64,000 nucleotides of DNA from Combretum micranthum (lineage: Eukaryota > Streptophyta > Magnoliopsida > Myrtales > Combretaceae). The first letter of the stretch is position 1; every line of letters starts with the position of its first letter. Below the pieces are notes generated by a model that had not been told where the DNA came from, searched no databases, and was given only the letters and a program-made list of their open reading frames with translations. A program made the position numbers and the translations under genes. Shown piece by piece: positions 33,371-47,149 of the stretch. The stretch spans positions 186,001 to 250,000 of the forward strand of contig JAMXBD010001436.1 of assembly GCA_024138025.1 (NCBI GenBank), read 5' to 3'.

Positions 33371-35820
33371 GAATAAATTGATAGATTTTGCAACATTATA
33401 CAAGCTTGCACATTATTGCTTTAATTAAACAAAAAATAAAATTTGATTATGTATTTAAGTTTTCCATAGGGTAATACCATTTTTTTCCCTTCCAAACGTT
33501 AGGGTGATAGTTGAATACTTATCTGCAACCTGTAATGATATTGTTATAAACATACTTTAAAAGATGATCAATCATACTCAAGTCGATATGCATATTATCT
33601 TTAACATAAAATAACCGGTTGGTTCAGTTGGTTCATTTTACAAAACATGAAATTGAAGTTCCTAAAAATTTATATAAATGATAATAATTTCTATTCAAAT
33701 TCGGTTGCAATCACCAACATAGATAGGCATATCTACCAAATTAGCATTAAAAATATTAAGTCGTATTTCTTGGGGATCGTTAGCATCTACTATACTCATT
33801 TTCATCTGTATCTAGCTAAACAAAAATTTAGCAAAATGTATGCACAGGAAAAACACTAAGCTAAGGTTAATGCTAAAAGTATATACATGTTTTTAAGGTA
33901 AAATTAAGAACATAAGTTTGTAAATGTAAGAAAGAACTTAGGATTTGCTTCACCAATTTCTTATCATGTGATTTCTTAACAAACTTAGAGACTTATTCGT
34001 TAGGTATATATGCACTATCGGATTCATGAATGTAAGCTAGAGCTTTTCTTAAGGTCAGAAACCCTAGATATGGATCAGATTACCAGAATCTCTTCATAAG
34101 CTATCAACAATCTAGATCCGCATAAAGATAAAAAATCATTTGATTAAAAACCTATTTTAAGGAATTTTAAAACCAAGTGACTGAAAGTTTCACCATGTCT
34201 CTCTCAAGGTGATTATGAGTAACTTCATTAGTAGCAATGATCTCTCAATCTATTCAAAAGAATGATCTCTCAATCTATTCAATGGAAATCAGACATTGAT
34301 ATAAAAGTTGCACCACACATTTAGACCTATGATGTTAAGTTTAAGCTACTAAATACAAATACCCAGTCAAAATTCAATTAAAACACATTTGAAATCATAT
34401 GAATCAAGTCTTGGATTCATAAACCCTAAATTAAGATGATTATTTCCTCGTACATGTAAATATTAAGCACAGATTCAAGAGAAACAATATGAAAATATGA
34501 ATGAATATTATAAATTAAGTATAAATGGGTTCTGCAAAAACAAACTTCGGGTTTAAAATAAAATTACCTAGAAAACTTGGAATTCTTTGCAAAAGAAAAA
34601 GATTTTCTCTCATTAAGAATTTGCTCCCTACTCTATTCTAGGTTAGCAGAATTTGTTACCCATGGTACGCTCCTTATTAGACGTCTATGCTCGTTTATTT
34701 ATATGCAACAAGCATAGAAATCATGAAGATTTTATTTGCTAACATGCCAGATTCCTTATAATGGAATTCTTCTTTATCTTCACACAAGCGTCCGAGCTAG
34801 TTCATTTGTGACAAGGTCACTTTCTGCGGGTATGATTGCAGGCTAAATGGTTGGCCACGGTCTAAGTTGTGATTTCTTCGTAAAATCATGATTCTGGGCT
34901 CATCGTCAATTGTGAGTAGGATCACGAACTCGACTATGGGCACGGTTGATCTTGTACTTTACATTGTAGGTGCAAACTTGTTAGACTGAATCATAGGCAT
35001 CATCAAGGGCACGGTTTTAGGCGCAATTGGGAATTTTTACTTTGTCTTTTGCCCTCAATTAGAGCCTTTGGTAGCGGCAATTGAGCTTGGCCTTGCTCAT
35101 TGATGTTGTTTTGCTTTAAATCTAATCTTAAATACTTTGTTTCTTCTTTTCTTGATCCTAGGAGCTGAAAAACAACATTTAAACAATAAAAACACAAAAT
35201 TCATAGAAATTTATCTAGAATTGGATCAAATAAGGCCTAAATCCCTATGAATTGAATAGAGTATAAAAAACTTATGAATCATACTTACCAAATATGTTGC
35301 CAACTATCTTTAATGTTATTAATTATAAGTAATGATCTACCTTTAGGTGACCTCATAATGTTATAACTAATTTTGTTAATCTCAATTCAGGTTAACCTTT
35401 GATGTCGTTTAATAGCATTACATAAATATGAACAAATTAAAAATGCTCAACTTATATGTCTAGTTATATTTTGAAGAGCTAGACCACCTTTGTGACTAAC
35501 TAGCTTTTCATGAAATAAACATTTAATTAGGTAAGCTTTTCTCATATAAATTTCATACACATAAAGCAATGTCTAAATTGCGAAAAAATCTTAAGTTAGA
35601 ATTTATTATCAGGACATAATTTTATGGTTAAAAAGCATTATACATGATACAAACCTTAATATTCTTATCATTCTATGTGTATTCTTTATTGACCAAACAA
35701 TTATACAGCTTAAAGCCATAACACATTTCCATAAAGGATAATTATCAATTCTTGCACCCTTTCCCAACAATACACATGAATAAGATCTCAAAGAAACATC
35801 AAACAATTCAATTATTAGGA
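33371..35820. other. Intergenic AT-rich DNA with a 24-bp tandem duplication
   Basis: No gene recognised. AGAATGATCTCTCAATCTAT is nearly repeated in tandem at 34236-34283 (two 24-bp copies). A GC-richer stretch at 34660-35160, with GGGCACGG twice, may be old LTR sequence, but no ends are visible. Confidence 0.4.
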
Positions 35821-35821
35821 A

Positions 35822-36232
35822 TAAAGGCAAGCCAAGTATATGTATTTTCAATTTTTGGCAATTTTGCCTCATCTTTAGATTTTAATAAATTAGTGTTTGT
35901 ATTTTCAAAATTTGTATGATTTGGTATCTTAGTTAAATAATATATGACAAACATTTATTTTAATGATAGGATAATAACATGAATTCAGCAAAAAAGTTGC
36001 CAAACTCTAAAGATGTCATATTAAACTGCCAAAAATTGTCAAAAATTAAAGTACAAGAACTTGGCCTGTCATTATCATATCATCAAAATAAAATATCCGC
36101 CAAATATTATTTAATAAAAACACCGAATTACACACATTTTAAAAGTAAATGTGTTAATTTGTTAAAATTTAAAGGTGAGACACTAAATTACTAAAAATTA
36201 AAAGTACATGCATTTGACATGGCATTATCCCC
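35822..36232. mobile_element. Foldback MITE of about 410 bp
   Basis: The left arm (GTATATGTATTTTCAATTTTTGG, then TTTTGCCTCATCTTTAGATTTTAA) pairs with the reverse complement of the right arm (GCATGTACTTTTAATTTTTAG, then GTGTCTCACCTTTAAATTTTAA). Further in, TAAATAATAT and TTTATTTTAATGATAGGATAATAAC pair with the other half. There is no coding potential, and the ends are accurate to about 10 bp. Confidence 0.55.
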
Positions 36233-38630
36233 AATTATTGAGACCAACCATGATTTGTCTAAATCAATTGCTATGTATTTTCTACAATGTTGAATTGGCT
36301 AAAAAAAAATATTATTGAATTTGTATGTCGTCCTCTTTTTATATTCAATGTTACTGTTCACTTCATTTTTTATACTTCCTCTTCATATTTCGTTGCTACT
36401 TTTCACTTTATTTTTTATACTTTAGTTATCATAATAGTAAAAATCCAAAAGAATTTGAATCAATTTTAAATAACTATTACTAAATCTTGATATTTGACAA
36501 TTGATTTCTTAAATAGTTGTTTTTAAACAATCATTCATAACTATAAAATTAAAAGAAAAACATTATCATGATATTCAATGTGGTGAACCTCTATAACTAA
36601 AATTTTTCAATAGCATTGTTCTTGAAGACTATAATATCTACAAAAGCAACTCTAAACAATTACAAGTTACGAGATTAACATGTTATTAATCAAAAGAAAT
36701 TGAAAATCATGCGTTATCAAATCTTATTCCGATACTGATTCTTACACTTTAATTTAATAACATGATCTTTACAACAAGCTTAAAACATGCAATTTTTTGT
36801 TTTTTCACATATGAGAATGATATTAAAACTTGAGTTAAAGGTTAGTCTAATCCATTTATGAAAAAATAATTACTGAGTAGGATTTAAAGAAACTTAATTA
36901 CCAAAATATACTTCTAAAATCACATATTGAAAATGGGATACACAATGTGCAAATAAATTGCACATATGAAGTGCAAGTTGTGAAGGAATTTGGGCAAAAA
37001 GCTGCGCATATGAAAGCTGCAAGAAATGAACAAAGGATTCTTGCATACTTGATACGCGAAAAACAAATGCATAAGTCTCCCATTTTCCAAATGCGAGCCT
37101 TGCTCCATGACTTAAAATGCATGTGAAATATGCAATTTTTGGTGGATTATTTTGGTAATTAATTTTAATTATAGTCTATTTTAGTTAATCATTTTAAAAG
37201 AGATTCTAAATTGACAAAAAAATTTCAATAAAACTTACCTTGATCCATGCTCTTTTGATTAATCCATCAAATGAAGAAAATCCAAAGTCCTTTATTCTTG
37301 GGATTTCTTCTCCACTCTGCCTTTTCTCTTTTCCTATTATGTGATGATAAAGAATATGATGAACAAAATGTTGTTGTTTATTTTTTTTCTAGTTTATGTC
37401 ACTTTTTCAAAAAGGAAAAAGAAGAGATTTTAAAATCCCTTGTGATCATAATTACCTTAAGTTAATGATCGTCGCATTGGCCTTTCTTATATTAAGATTA
37501 ATTCAATAAGCTACACAAGCCACTTTATATTAAACTAATCTAACACTTGCTCCAATACATATTTTAATGAGAAATTAATCTCTAACTTTTTAGATTCATA
37601 CACCCCATCATTTTTCCTTTTCCTTAATCTTCTTAGGAAAGGGATTGTAAATATATATGGCATCATAACACGTTTTGGTCTTAGCAAAATTAGAAATTAC
37701 TCTTATTATACCACTTCCCTCTTTTAACTTGATGTAGAAGCTAAAATATTCCTCAACAACATTCTTACTTGACCTTGATTTGACCTTACTTAGTAACTTA
37801 ACTAAGATGGAAGCTCTCAAGCACAAGCTGGCAAGCTTTTTAATTTCATCTTCCTACGTTAGCTTCTTTTCCTTCACTAACACCTCACCTACCTCCAAAA
37901 AAGTGCACTTATGTTTTTCTCACCAAATACAAACACTTCTTCTTTCTCTTCTTCCTTTTCTTCACATATTATCCTATGATTTATTTGACTTATCACCATG
38001 TGGTATAATCACCAAAAATCCTAATCTCTCAATGGTTGATTACCATCTCTTAAACTTTTCTTCACACTTCTACTCTAACCCCTCTAGTAACTTATTGATA
38101 TCTTTTTGTTTTTTTAAAGTTGGGGTTGCTAAAATTGTAAGTGGGTAAGCAACACTTTTCTGCTTTAAATCTTCTTGCTGGTGGTACTACTTTTAGCTTA
38201 ATGAAACAAAACCATTCAATTGATTATTTCTTTGACATTTATCACTTCCATATGACTCACCACATCTAATGTACCTTACAAGTTAAGAGATATTAAGTCC
38301 AATGTATATATAACATGCTAAAATAGTAATTGTTAAAATTGTGTGGACTAATGACATACTTATTAAGGGCTTTCTAGGATCAACTTTAATCCCCTTTTTA
38401 TCATGAAATCTCAACTCATTATAATATATCATCACTTGAGGCTAAATATGATAGTTCATGAGATGACATCTACTTAATAGACCCTAATATTGTGACCATG
38501 CTTTTAAATTCCTTGCCTTTGTATTGCATGGATCGTTATGTAGTAATTCGAAACTTTCTAGTACAACAAATGGAAATGACTGCACTTGATCATTACCTAA
38601 ACTAAACAATGAAGCTCTTACAATCCTGAA
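36233..38630. other. Intergenic AT-rich DNA; one unsupported 122-codon open frame
   Basis: The only long open frame, 37780-38148 plus, would give a Ser/Leu/Phe-rich protein with no domain I recognise and no visible gene context. I do not call it. Nothing else stands out. Confidence 0.4.
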
Positions 38631-38635
38631 AAAAA

Positions 38636-39229
38636 AAGGGTCAATGTCACCCAAACTTTGCTAATTCTTACAATTAACTACATAAAGTAAAATCTGTCAA
38701 TTTACTATCTATAAACTTTTTGAGTTTGTTTATATTACCTTGATGAGGTAGTTAATTGCAAAAATAGATATAGCTTAGGTAACTAATTGCAAATTTGGCA
38801 AAGCTCAACTAATATATTGCAAAAATAGGAAAGGTATAGGTACCAAATGATACTTCTAATTTTTAGGTAGTTAACCATAAAGATTGGTAAAGTTCAATTA
38901 TGAAATGTAACAATTACCAAAAAATAAAATAGTAAACTACATCAAAAGGTATCAATAGTTAAAAGTCGGCTCATTTAAGGTATTAACGTTTTGAGTAGTT
39001 AAAAAGAGGAGCCAACATTTTGTAAAGTGAGTCAAATGAGATATTCATTGAGAAAAATTAATAAAAAAAATCTAAATTATAAAATCTTAAATGAAATTTA
39101 TGAAATGTTGATATCTCATTTGATTCACTTTACAAACCGTTAATTCGTTTTTTTAACCACTTGAAATATTGCTATTTTTAACGAACTTCCCCCCAAACAT
39201 TTGCACCTTTTTTATATAGCTTACCTAAA
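38636..39229. mobile_element. Two adjacent foldback elements; the second belongs to the 62.4 kb MITE family
   Basis: The second element, 38932-39229, starts GTAAACTACATCAAAAGGTA and ends near CCTTTTTTATATAGCTTACC, with inverted GTAAAGTGAGTCAAATGAGAT arms inside. Its ends and internal TATCAATA and GTTAAAA motifs match the MITE at 62415-62790. The first part, 38636-38925, has weaker inverted motifs (TTTGCTAATTCTTACAATTAAC against GATTGGTAAAGTTCAATTAT, reversed) and may be a separate element. Confidence 0.5.
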
Positions 39230-40785
39230 AATAAAATGAAAAGGAAGTAGAATTCCATACTATACAAGAAACTAAAAAGGAATAAACAAGCAACATGGAA
39301 GAAACGTAATAAATGCAAAACAAGTTCAAGTATAAGAAATAAAAGAAACAAAATATTTTGGGGATCTTTTCAAATAAATAGTCTATAAATGGTCCTATAA
39401 ACTGAAATTACATTGATTATTCCTTAATAGGGACACTACATTTTGATTAATGTGTTTTTGCTTTGGCTATTTTATGTTTATCAAACAACTATAGATGCAT
39501 GTTTTTCGTAAAATTGAATTTAGGCACAATAGTCATAGATAAGTTGAATAGTAATGCAAGTGTAGATTAGCACCGAGTACTCAAGGTTGTGATCTATAAG
39601 GCATGGTGCACTAACTCTTAGCTATATTTGTCCCATTTATGACTCGACAAAACCTAAAGGATTTGATTTTTAATTCCAAAAATTACTCTAATTGAATTGG
39701 GATATCAAATATCCTTAAAAAATATGATCATGACTATATGAGCAAAAATTATTGAGGCTGTGTTCATGTTATCATGCTAAGCATCCATTTGTGTGTGTCA
39801 GATCATTAATTAACTTAGCTTTAGATCAATTAAGTATCTCGGTAAAAACTTTTTATTTTTTTTTCCTAAAGCAAATGAGTATCGGAGATGGAGAATAATT
39901 GACTAATTTGTTTTATAATCCCAAACTACTAGTCGAATTAATGCAAACATCGCTATGTCTACATTCGATTTGAGTTAGCCAATCATAGAAGTGATTAGAA
40001 AAAGTTTGCCCAAATACATTCATAACCTACATGCATTTCTAATTAATTAAAATATATGCTTAGTGAAATGAAATTGGCAACACCATGTGTAGATTCATGG
40101 TCTTAAATAAAACATAACACAAATAAGTAAAACATAATACATTCCGTAAGATAAATAAAGAGGAAATAAGAGAACTAGCCATTGTTGGCATATTCAAAAC
40201 TCCCCTGCTCAATCTGTTTGACAAAATGTACATCCACTTACTCTCGAATTGGATTCCACCAAAAGAAAAGAAATGAAAAAAAAAAAATAGTGCTAAAGCT
40301 ATTGTAAAATATGAAAAATTATAGGATATAAAAATGTAAAAAGTTTAACTCAAAGAAGCTACATGTCATATTTATAGTGCTAGTGGATGTCATTTTATCT
40401 CGTTAAGAAACTCCTTTTGCTTGTTAGTCCTTGAAAAATAAGTGGGCCTTACTTATGTTAGCTACTTTATTCTACTAAAATGGAACTAATAAAATATATA
40501 TTTATCTAAGATTGAAAATTCTTCTATTTCTCAAGTTTTGGACTGCTCTTCCACTTTGTTTTTTATAGACAATTATTGTTGTTAGTCTAGTGATTCTATG
40601 TGGATTTACCAGGGATAACGTTGAATTGAATCATTAAATTGTAAGGTTTATAACATGTATAAGATAGCTTTCGAGTACTACTGATTTAATTATATTAGTA
40701 AAAAAAAAAGAAAAAGAAAAATTGAAATAGATAATAGGAACATGGAAAATCAACATATTTATCAATTATTACATGTAATTAGAGC
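39230..40785. other. Intergenic AT-rich DNA, no gene recognised
   Basis: No coding frame or repeat end was recognised. The stretch stops at ACAAG (40786-40790), the left target duplication of the solo LTR. Confidence 0.45.
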
Positions 40786-40790
40786 ACAAG

Positions 40791-43700
40791 TGTCACGCCC
40801 CAAGGAGTACTCTAAACGCGACAGTCCGCCACACTCGATATCTAAACTTAAGTATAAAAGCCTTAGTCATTCCATAAGTTCAAACGCTGGGTATAAGACT
40901 CACGTTCAACATATAGGGAACCATACTTTGAATTGAAATAGCTTAAGGAGACATACATAGCAATAAGAATATAAATCATAATAGTTATAACTAGATAAAT
41001 CTATTACATGATCGAATGGGGCATACCGCCATCAAAATATTAAGAGTCCTTAGGTCCACAAAAGTCTCTTACATCAACATATATATATATATATATATAT
41101 GATTAAGGAGATTCAACTAGAAGTCTATGCCTAACATCTAGGTCCCGACTTCTTCAAAAAACTCCTTAAATTCCAAAAGTTGTACCTAAGAAAAGTGGCC
41201 TCTCAGGGATAGCCATAAATAATCATACTGCAACAGAAAACTATAGAGGTATAAGCTTTCAAGCTTAGTGAGTTTCACTTCCAAAATTAAATACTCAAAA
41301 AGCAATATATATCATGCAAGTTATATTAATAATCATATAAAATGCACAAGCATGTGAGTATACAATACATAAGACTTTCTAGGAGTCTTATGTTGAATAG
41401 ATTTACGCCCTCCATTCAGGGTTAGGTTTTTCAGGCCTATATGACCATAGATTTCAACTTTTCTCATTTATATTGTGGTTGATATAGGTGCCCACCCACA
41501 CATAATTTTGTAGTTGATGCAAGTGCCTACACCACTACCATTTCAATTCCGGCCATTATGCCAACATTCGAGTTAACAGGCCCCTCGTTGCCCAGCTATT
41601 ATGCTTTCTTCCCACAAAGATATAATAACCTATGTAATGTAACACAACATATGGTAAGCATTTCAATTTGATTATAAGATCATGGCATATTAATTAGCGA
41701 ATTATGGGTGATCACAAATATTACAAACACTTCAATTCTATACTAAATCATATAATATTTACAAAAATTCCATTCCGATATTCTTATCATCGATTCAATC
41801 AATTTGAATTCACATGCACATTCCAATTTTATCTTGCCCTAAAGCTAATACCACTATCGTTACAAGCACATTCATAAGCATATAATTTAAAGATAGTGAA
41901 CTCACTTTACCATGGCATGAAAATCCACTTAATCGTAATAGTCTTCGGGAAGGTCTAGTCCATCTCCCAAGTCTCCTAATCAAAAGAAATAACTCCAATG
42001 ATTATTTCTATGAAGTTTGAATGAACTTAAGAATTATATTCTAACAAATTCGTCAAAGTTCGCCTAAGAGGAAATTTCAACTTAAAACAGCCATAACTTG
42101 GTCATTTTAACTCAGAATTTCGCATATTATATACCGATTCCTACCTATTCGACGAGAGCTATCTATTTCTAAAGTTATTTCCAACAAACAAGGTCGTTTG
42201 GTCCATGAACAGTAGGGTACAGAATGCTATACGAAAATCTCATCCCACAATTCAACTCTTAATTTCAAGCCAAGCATCAATCCAACGCTTTGATAGATAC
42301 TTAGCTATCATTATATCTTGTAAGACTTTATTATGTACATATATAACTCATTATCATGCATGATTCATGGGTGTTGGTAAATCTAATTCCTCATGTACTT
42401 AGATAATGCCTAATAGGATACATAAGACGATATTTTCCTAACTTTGTTTCTACCAAGTGCATTATATGTACATGTATTACCTACAAGTCATTATCATGAA
42501 TGTCATAAGATGAGCTATCCATATGTATATCCTCAATGATATGATATCACAACTTCTTTTTGGAAAACTTTTGCTTTGCAAAACTTTTGAAATTACTAGA
42601 CTTAAGGAAAATTAGTTTTTCTTCTTGCAAAATCACACTTGCTTTTATCAAAACTCAACCTTGATGGCCTACATACCCAACACCTTCGTTCTTTTAATAA
42701 AAAGCTTCATTTTGGGGTTAGAAAATAGAAGTTTAAATAGGTAGTCTTCCTAATTACGAATTTTACAAAATTTTTAAGAAATAAAAACATTGTTTAATCT
42801 ACTCTTTGAAACCATTCCTTGTTTTAGGATTATACTTTGATAAACTTCTTTTATTCTTATCAAAATTAGGTCTTTATTACATGTATCCTCTAGGACTTCT
42901 ATTTTTATATAAAAATAATCATTTTAGCATTTGGAAATAGATGTTTAAATAGTAGTCATTTTCAAATCCGAATTTTGAAATTTTCATTTGAGATTGTTTC
43001 TTTTGTAAAACTCATTTAATCTTTCAAAAACTATTTCGTAATCAAACCTGCTCCTTAAGGCTTCTATTTCTTTAATAAAAATCTTGTTTTTGGGTTGAAA
43101 AATAGGTGTTTGCACTTAAAGCTTTTCTTATTATGAATTTAAAACTTGTTATTGGGATTGAAACATAACTTTTGTAAACTTTTCCTTGTTTTGAAAATAT
43201 TCCTTAGTAGATCTAAGCTTTACTCATCAAGATCACTCATTCATGATATCTATTCCCTAAGTCTTTCATTTTTAATGTAAAATACACATTTTGAAGTTGA
43301 AAAATGGCTTTTCTAAATATGGTTTCTTTTTTATCCGAATTTTCAAAAAATTTTTTTTTATTGAAACTAAAGTAGATCTTAAGCTTTCTAACATTTCCTA
43401 CTATTATCATACTATTACAAGTTATTTATGCGCATAAAACAAAAGTCTAATACATTTATGAACTCAAAACAACTAGATCGAGTTTATTATACTAGTCATA
43501 AATGCATGAACACTATGATCATCATGTGGATATGGTTAGATGGTGAATATATGCACAAAACATTAATAATAACAACATAACTTAGTAATAAAATTAAGTA
43601 ATAGCAAAATAACTCAAATAACAAGATCTATAACATTGTGATGGCAAGGACCTCATGTTCAAGTGTTTTCACATCCCTAACTTAAAGCTCATGGGAATTT

Positions 43701-44635
43701 TTGAGTAAAATCATACATGAATGATCTTGCCATTATATGTTTTTAAGAAGATGAAGTGTAGATCTATTACTTATTTAGTGTTTGGAACAAGAAATTTGAA
43801 GAAAATGTGGAGTGTGTGTGTATGGGGGGAGGTTACGGTTTGCAAGAGAGGAGAGGAAGAGAGAGTTTTGCAAAAAAATTTTCTAAAGAGAAAATGAAGA
43901 AAGAAGAAAAATGAAATGGTGAAGGCATAAAGGGGTTCATATAGGGTTTGAGATTAAGGTTTGCTTTAATTAAACAAAAGAAAAATAAAACAAAATTGGA
44001 GAGGGGATAGAGGGAGGGGCGCCGATGCTAGATAGTGTGGGAGAGAGGGAGATGTGTATTATGTAGTTTCAAAATTAAATAAGTAATTTAAGTAATAAAA
44101 TTGTATTGGAAAAATAAATGGTAAGAAATAGGATATAAGGATGTAAGATCTAGATTGTAAGGATGTAAGAAGTAGAGTATGGGTGGTTGTACTTGATGAA
44201 TAGTATAAAAGAAATCAAAAGTAGATTAGATAATTAAAGTACCGGTAGTAATGAAAATACGATAAAAAGGTTATAACCGTAACTTTTATAATCCGAAAAA
44301 TTTTATAACCGATATATTTGGAAATCTTATGAAATTACGAGTCTAACGATACTAATATCATATTTTTAATATCTCGAGCCCCGAAACATGCTTTTCAAAT
44401 TCAGTATCCGATCGGGTTCGAATAGGTTGAAAATTCGCTAATATGATCTTTTTAAGTACCATAATATTATTACTAATCAAACTACACTCTTCACTCGTGT
44501 TTCGACTTCTTGGCTTAGGAACGCGGGGTTGTTGGATCTAAACTGCTGGGTATCCTGGGAATTTATTAATTTTTCCTATCGACTTTCCAATTTGGGGTTT
44601 GAATTTGATATTACCCTAAAAATTAGAGGTTTACA
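40791..44635 (+). mobile_element. Solo LTR A, 3845 bp, with perfect 5-bp target duplication
   Basis: It starts TGTCACGCCCCAAGGAGTAC and ends ..AATTAGAGGTTTACA. Both flanks are ACAAG (40786-40790 and 44636-44640). There is no gag or pol reading, so this is an LTR left after recombination. The TG..CA ends, the 5-bp duplication, the length and the TGTCACGCCCC head fit large plant Ty3/gypsy LTRs (lineage not certain). Its head is closely similar to those of solo LTRs B and C. Inside are an (AT)n run (41079-41101) and a purine-rich stretch near 43800-43920. Confidence 0.85.
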
Positions 44636-44640
44636 ACAAG

Positions 44641-44936
44641 TCCTTATTTTAATCCATAAAACTATATTACAATAAATAGTAATACCAATAAAAAGTACAT
44701 TAGAACATAAACTGTTATAACAAAATAATGAACTAGAATAAATCACCAGTTACCCTAATATCATCAAAATTGTCATCATCTTCATCATCAATGCTAACAT
44801 CACTATTGATGCCACTACTAATGATATCTATGTCTTCTAATTCAAAATCTTTTGAAGTACTCTTTCTTGTTTAAGTTTCTACAACATTAATATCATGAAT
44901 CTTTGAACCATCTTGCCTTTTCCTTCTATCCCTCTT
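44641..44936 (-). pseudogene. C-terminal tail fragment of a hAT transposase
   Basis: Minus-strand reading gives KRQDGSKIHDINVVE, then an acidic serine-rich tail (LEDIDIISSGINSDVSIDDEDDD) and a stop. This resembles the acidic C-termini of plant DUF659-type hAT transposases. It abuts the left LTR of the gypsy element and continues in sense with the fragment on the far side of that element (58572-59050). Weak on its own; supported by the context. Confidence 0.42.
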
Positions 44937-45883
44937 TAATAGGAATCATGGGTTGATTGATCTTATTAAACGAGTTAAAGCTAAGGGGAAACAAAACTTG
45001 GTTCAATGAGTGTTATTTGGAGAATCATATGAAGATGTATGTGATTTATTTCATAATTACTCAATTCAATTTGCAAGAGCATATAACTTAGATTGTATTA
45101 GAGTGGATGATAAGATGGAGATAAGAAAGCAACTCGATCAAAGAATTCATCGGGGGTCACCATAGGCCATGCTTAAGACCATGGAATGCACTTTGGAAGA
45201 GTAGGTAGAAGTCATTAATGGCCACGGTCCATGTCTAAGACCGTGTCATCAAACAACGACTCGTATCAAAGGCCATATCAACCCAGTAGAACAAATGGTG
45301 AAATGCCTAGAGAAGACCATAGCTTGGCCCACAACCCGTGGCTAAGGTTATGTGAGCCTAGAAATCCATTAAAGATGGAAGCTGAGAGGGACATGCCTTT
45401 ATCATAGCTTGTGCTCAAGGTCGTGCTTACCAGAATTTCACTTTGATAAAGACTTGAGGAGTCTATACTCTATACCATAGCCTATGGTTGGACCACGGAG
45501 TAGTTTGACTAGATTTTTAGTTGTTTTATTAGATTAGCTATTAAATAGACTGTTTTACTCCTTGCTCTGACTGTGCAATATAAAAAGGGTTCAGTAGATA
45601 TTGTTTAAGAATCTTTTAACACTTTGAATATTGAATAAACTTAAGAATCGTCTCCCCATTTTATTCTTTCGATCTTATTAAGTGATTGAAACCCATATCA
45701 ACTAATTAAAATAACTAGTTCAAAATTTTCTTGGTTCTTAATATCTTAGAAATGAATTGTTTATATCCTTTACATTTAGTTTTCTTTAAACCCTAAATTC
45801 CAAAATATATAATATATTATTACTAGAGCCTAGTTGAGATATTTTCTATGCATGTATTGTATACAAAATTTCTTCTTGTATCA
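44937..45883 (+). repeat. 5' LTR of the Ty3/gypsy element
   Basis: 947 bp, starting TAATAGGAATCATGGG (first G of the usual TG changed to A) and ending ..CTTGTATCA. It matches the 3' LTR along its length, for example GTGATTTATTTCATAATTAC and GATGGAGATAAGAAAG in both. Inside, the motif (G/T)CTAAGACC(A/G)(T/C)G-like recurs loosely. Confidence 0.9.
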
Positions 45884-45885
45884 TC

Positions 45886-45898
45886 TTAGTATTAGAGC
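45886..45898 (+). promoter_or_regulatory. Primer-binding site, initiator tRNA-Met type
   Basis: TTAGTATTAGAGC, two bases after the 5' LTR, differs at two positions from TTGGTATCAGAGC, the usual site complementary to the 3' end of plant initiator tRNA-Met. Confidence 0.75.
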
Positions 45899-46189
45899 TT
45901 GATGTTGTGACAGAAATTTAAGGCTTTGATAGGGATTACTTGAGGAAGAAAGTAAATTAAAGTTATTTCTTAAACAGCAAGTTATTTTTTATATTGACTG
46001 TGTTAAATTGTATGCCGACCTAGGAGTTCAGTTACCATTAAGGCGACAAGGTGCTATAGCTTTCATGATAGGTTTAGATGTAATGTTTGGGGATTTGAGC
46101 ATCCTGTTGTGCTAGGTGGGCACTTTGATAAGTATGAGGATGAGGATGATAATAATCATAAAGAACAACGACCTAAATCATTGAGGGGT

Positions 46190-46960
46190 ATTGAGACCAT
46201 GAAACTAAAGGTTCCTTCTTTTGACGGCAGTGGTTATATTGATAAATATTGTGATTAGGAGGATCAAATTGAAAGGCTTTTCTATTACCATGATTGTAAA
46301 TACACATAGAGGTCAAAGTTGCAGCGATTGAGTTCAAAGAGCATGTCGCTTCATAGTAGAAGAATGTATTGGCTAGTTAATGAAGAATGATTAGCATGAT
46401 GCCACTAATTGGGAGAGACGAAAAAATTGTTGCAACGGCAATTCATGCCAAAATATTATAATCAAGAATTGTTGAATCGTCGGCATACTTTGTGTCAAAG
46501 CAATAATAGCGTGACAAAATACATTCAAGAGTTTGAGATCCTCACGGTGCGTAGTCAAATTACTGACACTCTTGAGGAATATATTACCAAGTTCATTGCA
46601 GGGTTAAAGTACGATATTGCCAACGTAGTAAAGCTATAAAGGAGGCTATGCTAATGGCTAAGAAGGCATAAAGGTAGCATAAGTGGGATCTGCATAAATC
46701 TTTTAATAATGCTTCCAAAGATGAAATGGAGAGCAATCTTATGGGGTCAGTAATAAAACAACCCATAAGGCTAGTAGTAGCTACAAAGGTGACAGAAGTA
46801 GCAAATATAAGGGCTCAAATAAATCCGTTAATGACAAAAGTAAGTCAATTGTAAAATTTTTATATTCTAGTAGTATAGGGAAGGTGAACAGGGATATCAA
46901 ATGTTTTAAATGTTTAGAGTTTTGTCACATGGCGGCATAGTGTCCAAATAGATATGTGAT
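46190..46960 (+). pseudogene. gag relic of the Ty3/gypsy element
   Basis: Gag forms the particle that packages the element RNA. MKLKVPSFDGSGYIDKY (near 46200) and WxDQIERLFYYHD open the usual capsid region. 46409-46639 gives a clear Retrotrans_gag piece (LLQRQFMPKYYNQELLNRR, YIQEFEILTVRS, FIAGLKYDIANVV). A CCHC zinc knuckle, C-FK-C-LEFC-H-MAA*-C (about 46900-46940), has a stop inside it. Several further stops and a frameshift occur. Confidence 0.8.
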
Positions 46961-47149
46961 GTTAACACATGAAGGATATTTGGAGAGTGAAGATGAGAAT
47001 GAGTGTAATGATATAAAGGATTCCAAAGACGATACGGAAGAGAAGGAGCCAATTGAGCAAGTTATTGGGGCAACCACGACAACTAATGGAGTTATGAGGA
47101 AAAAACTCAGTATGATACCGACAGTTGATCAGGAACAGTGAGAAAATAT

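Noticed and set aside
37780..38148. 122-codon plus-strand open frame, the longest in its region
   Set aside because: Ser/Leu/Phe-rich, with no domain I recognise, no gene context and no start or splice support; likely chance in pyrimidine-rich DNA.
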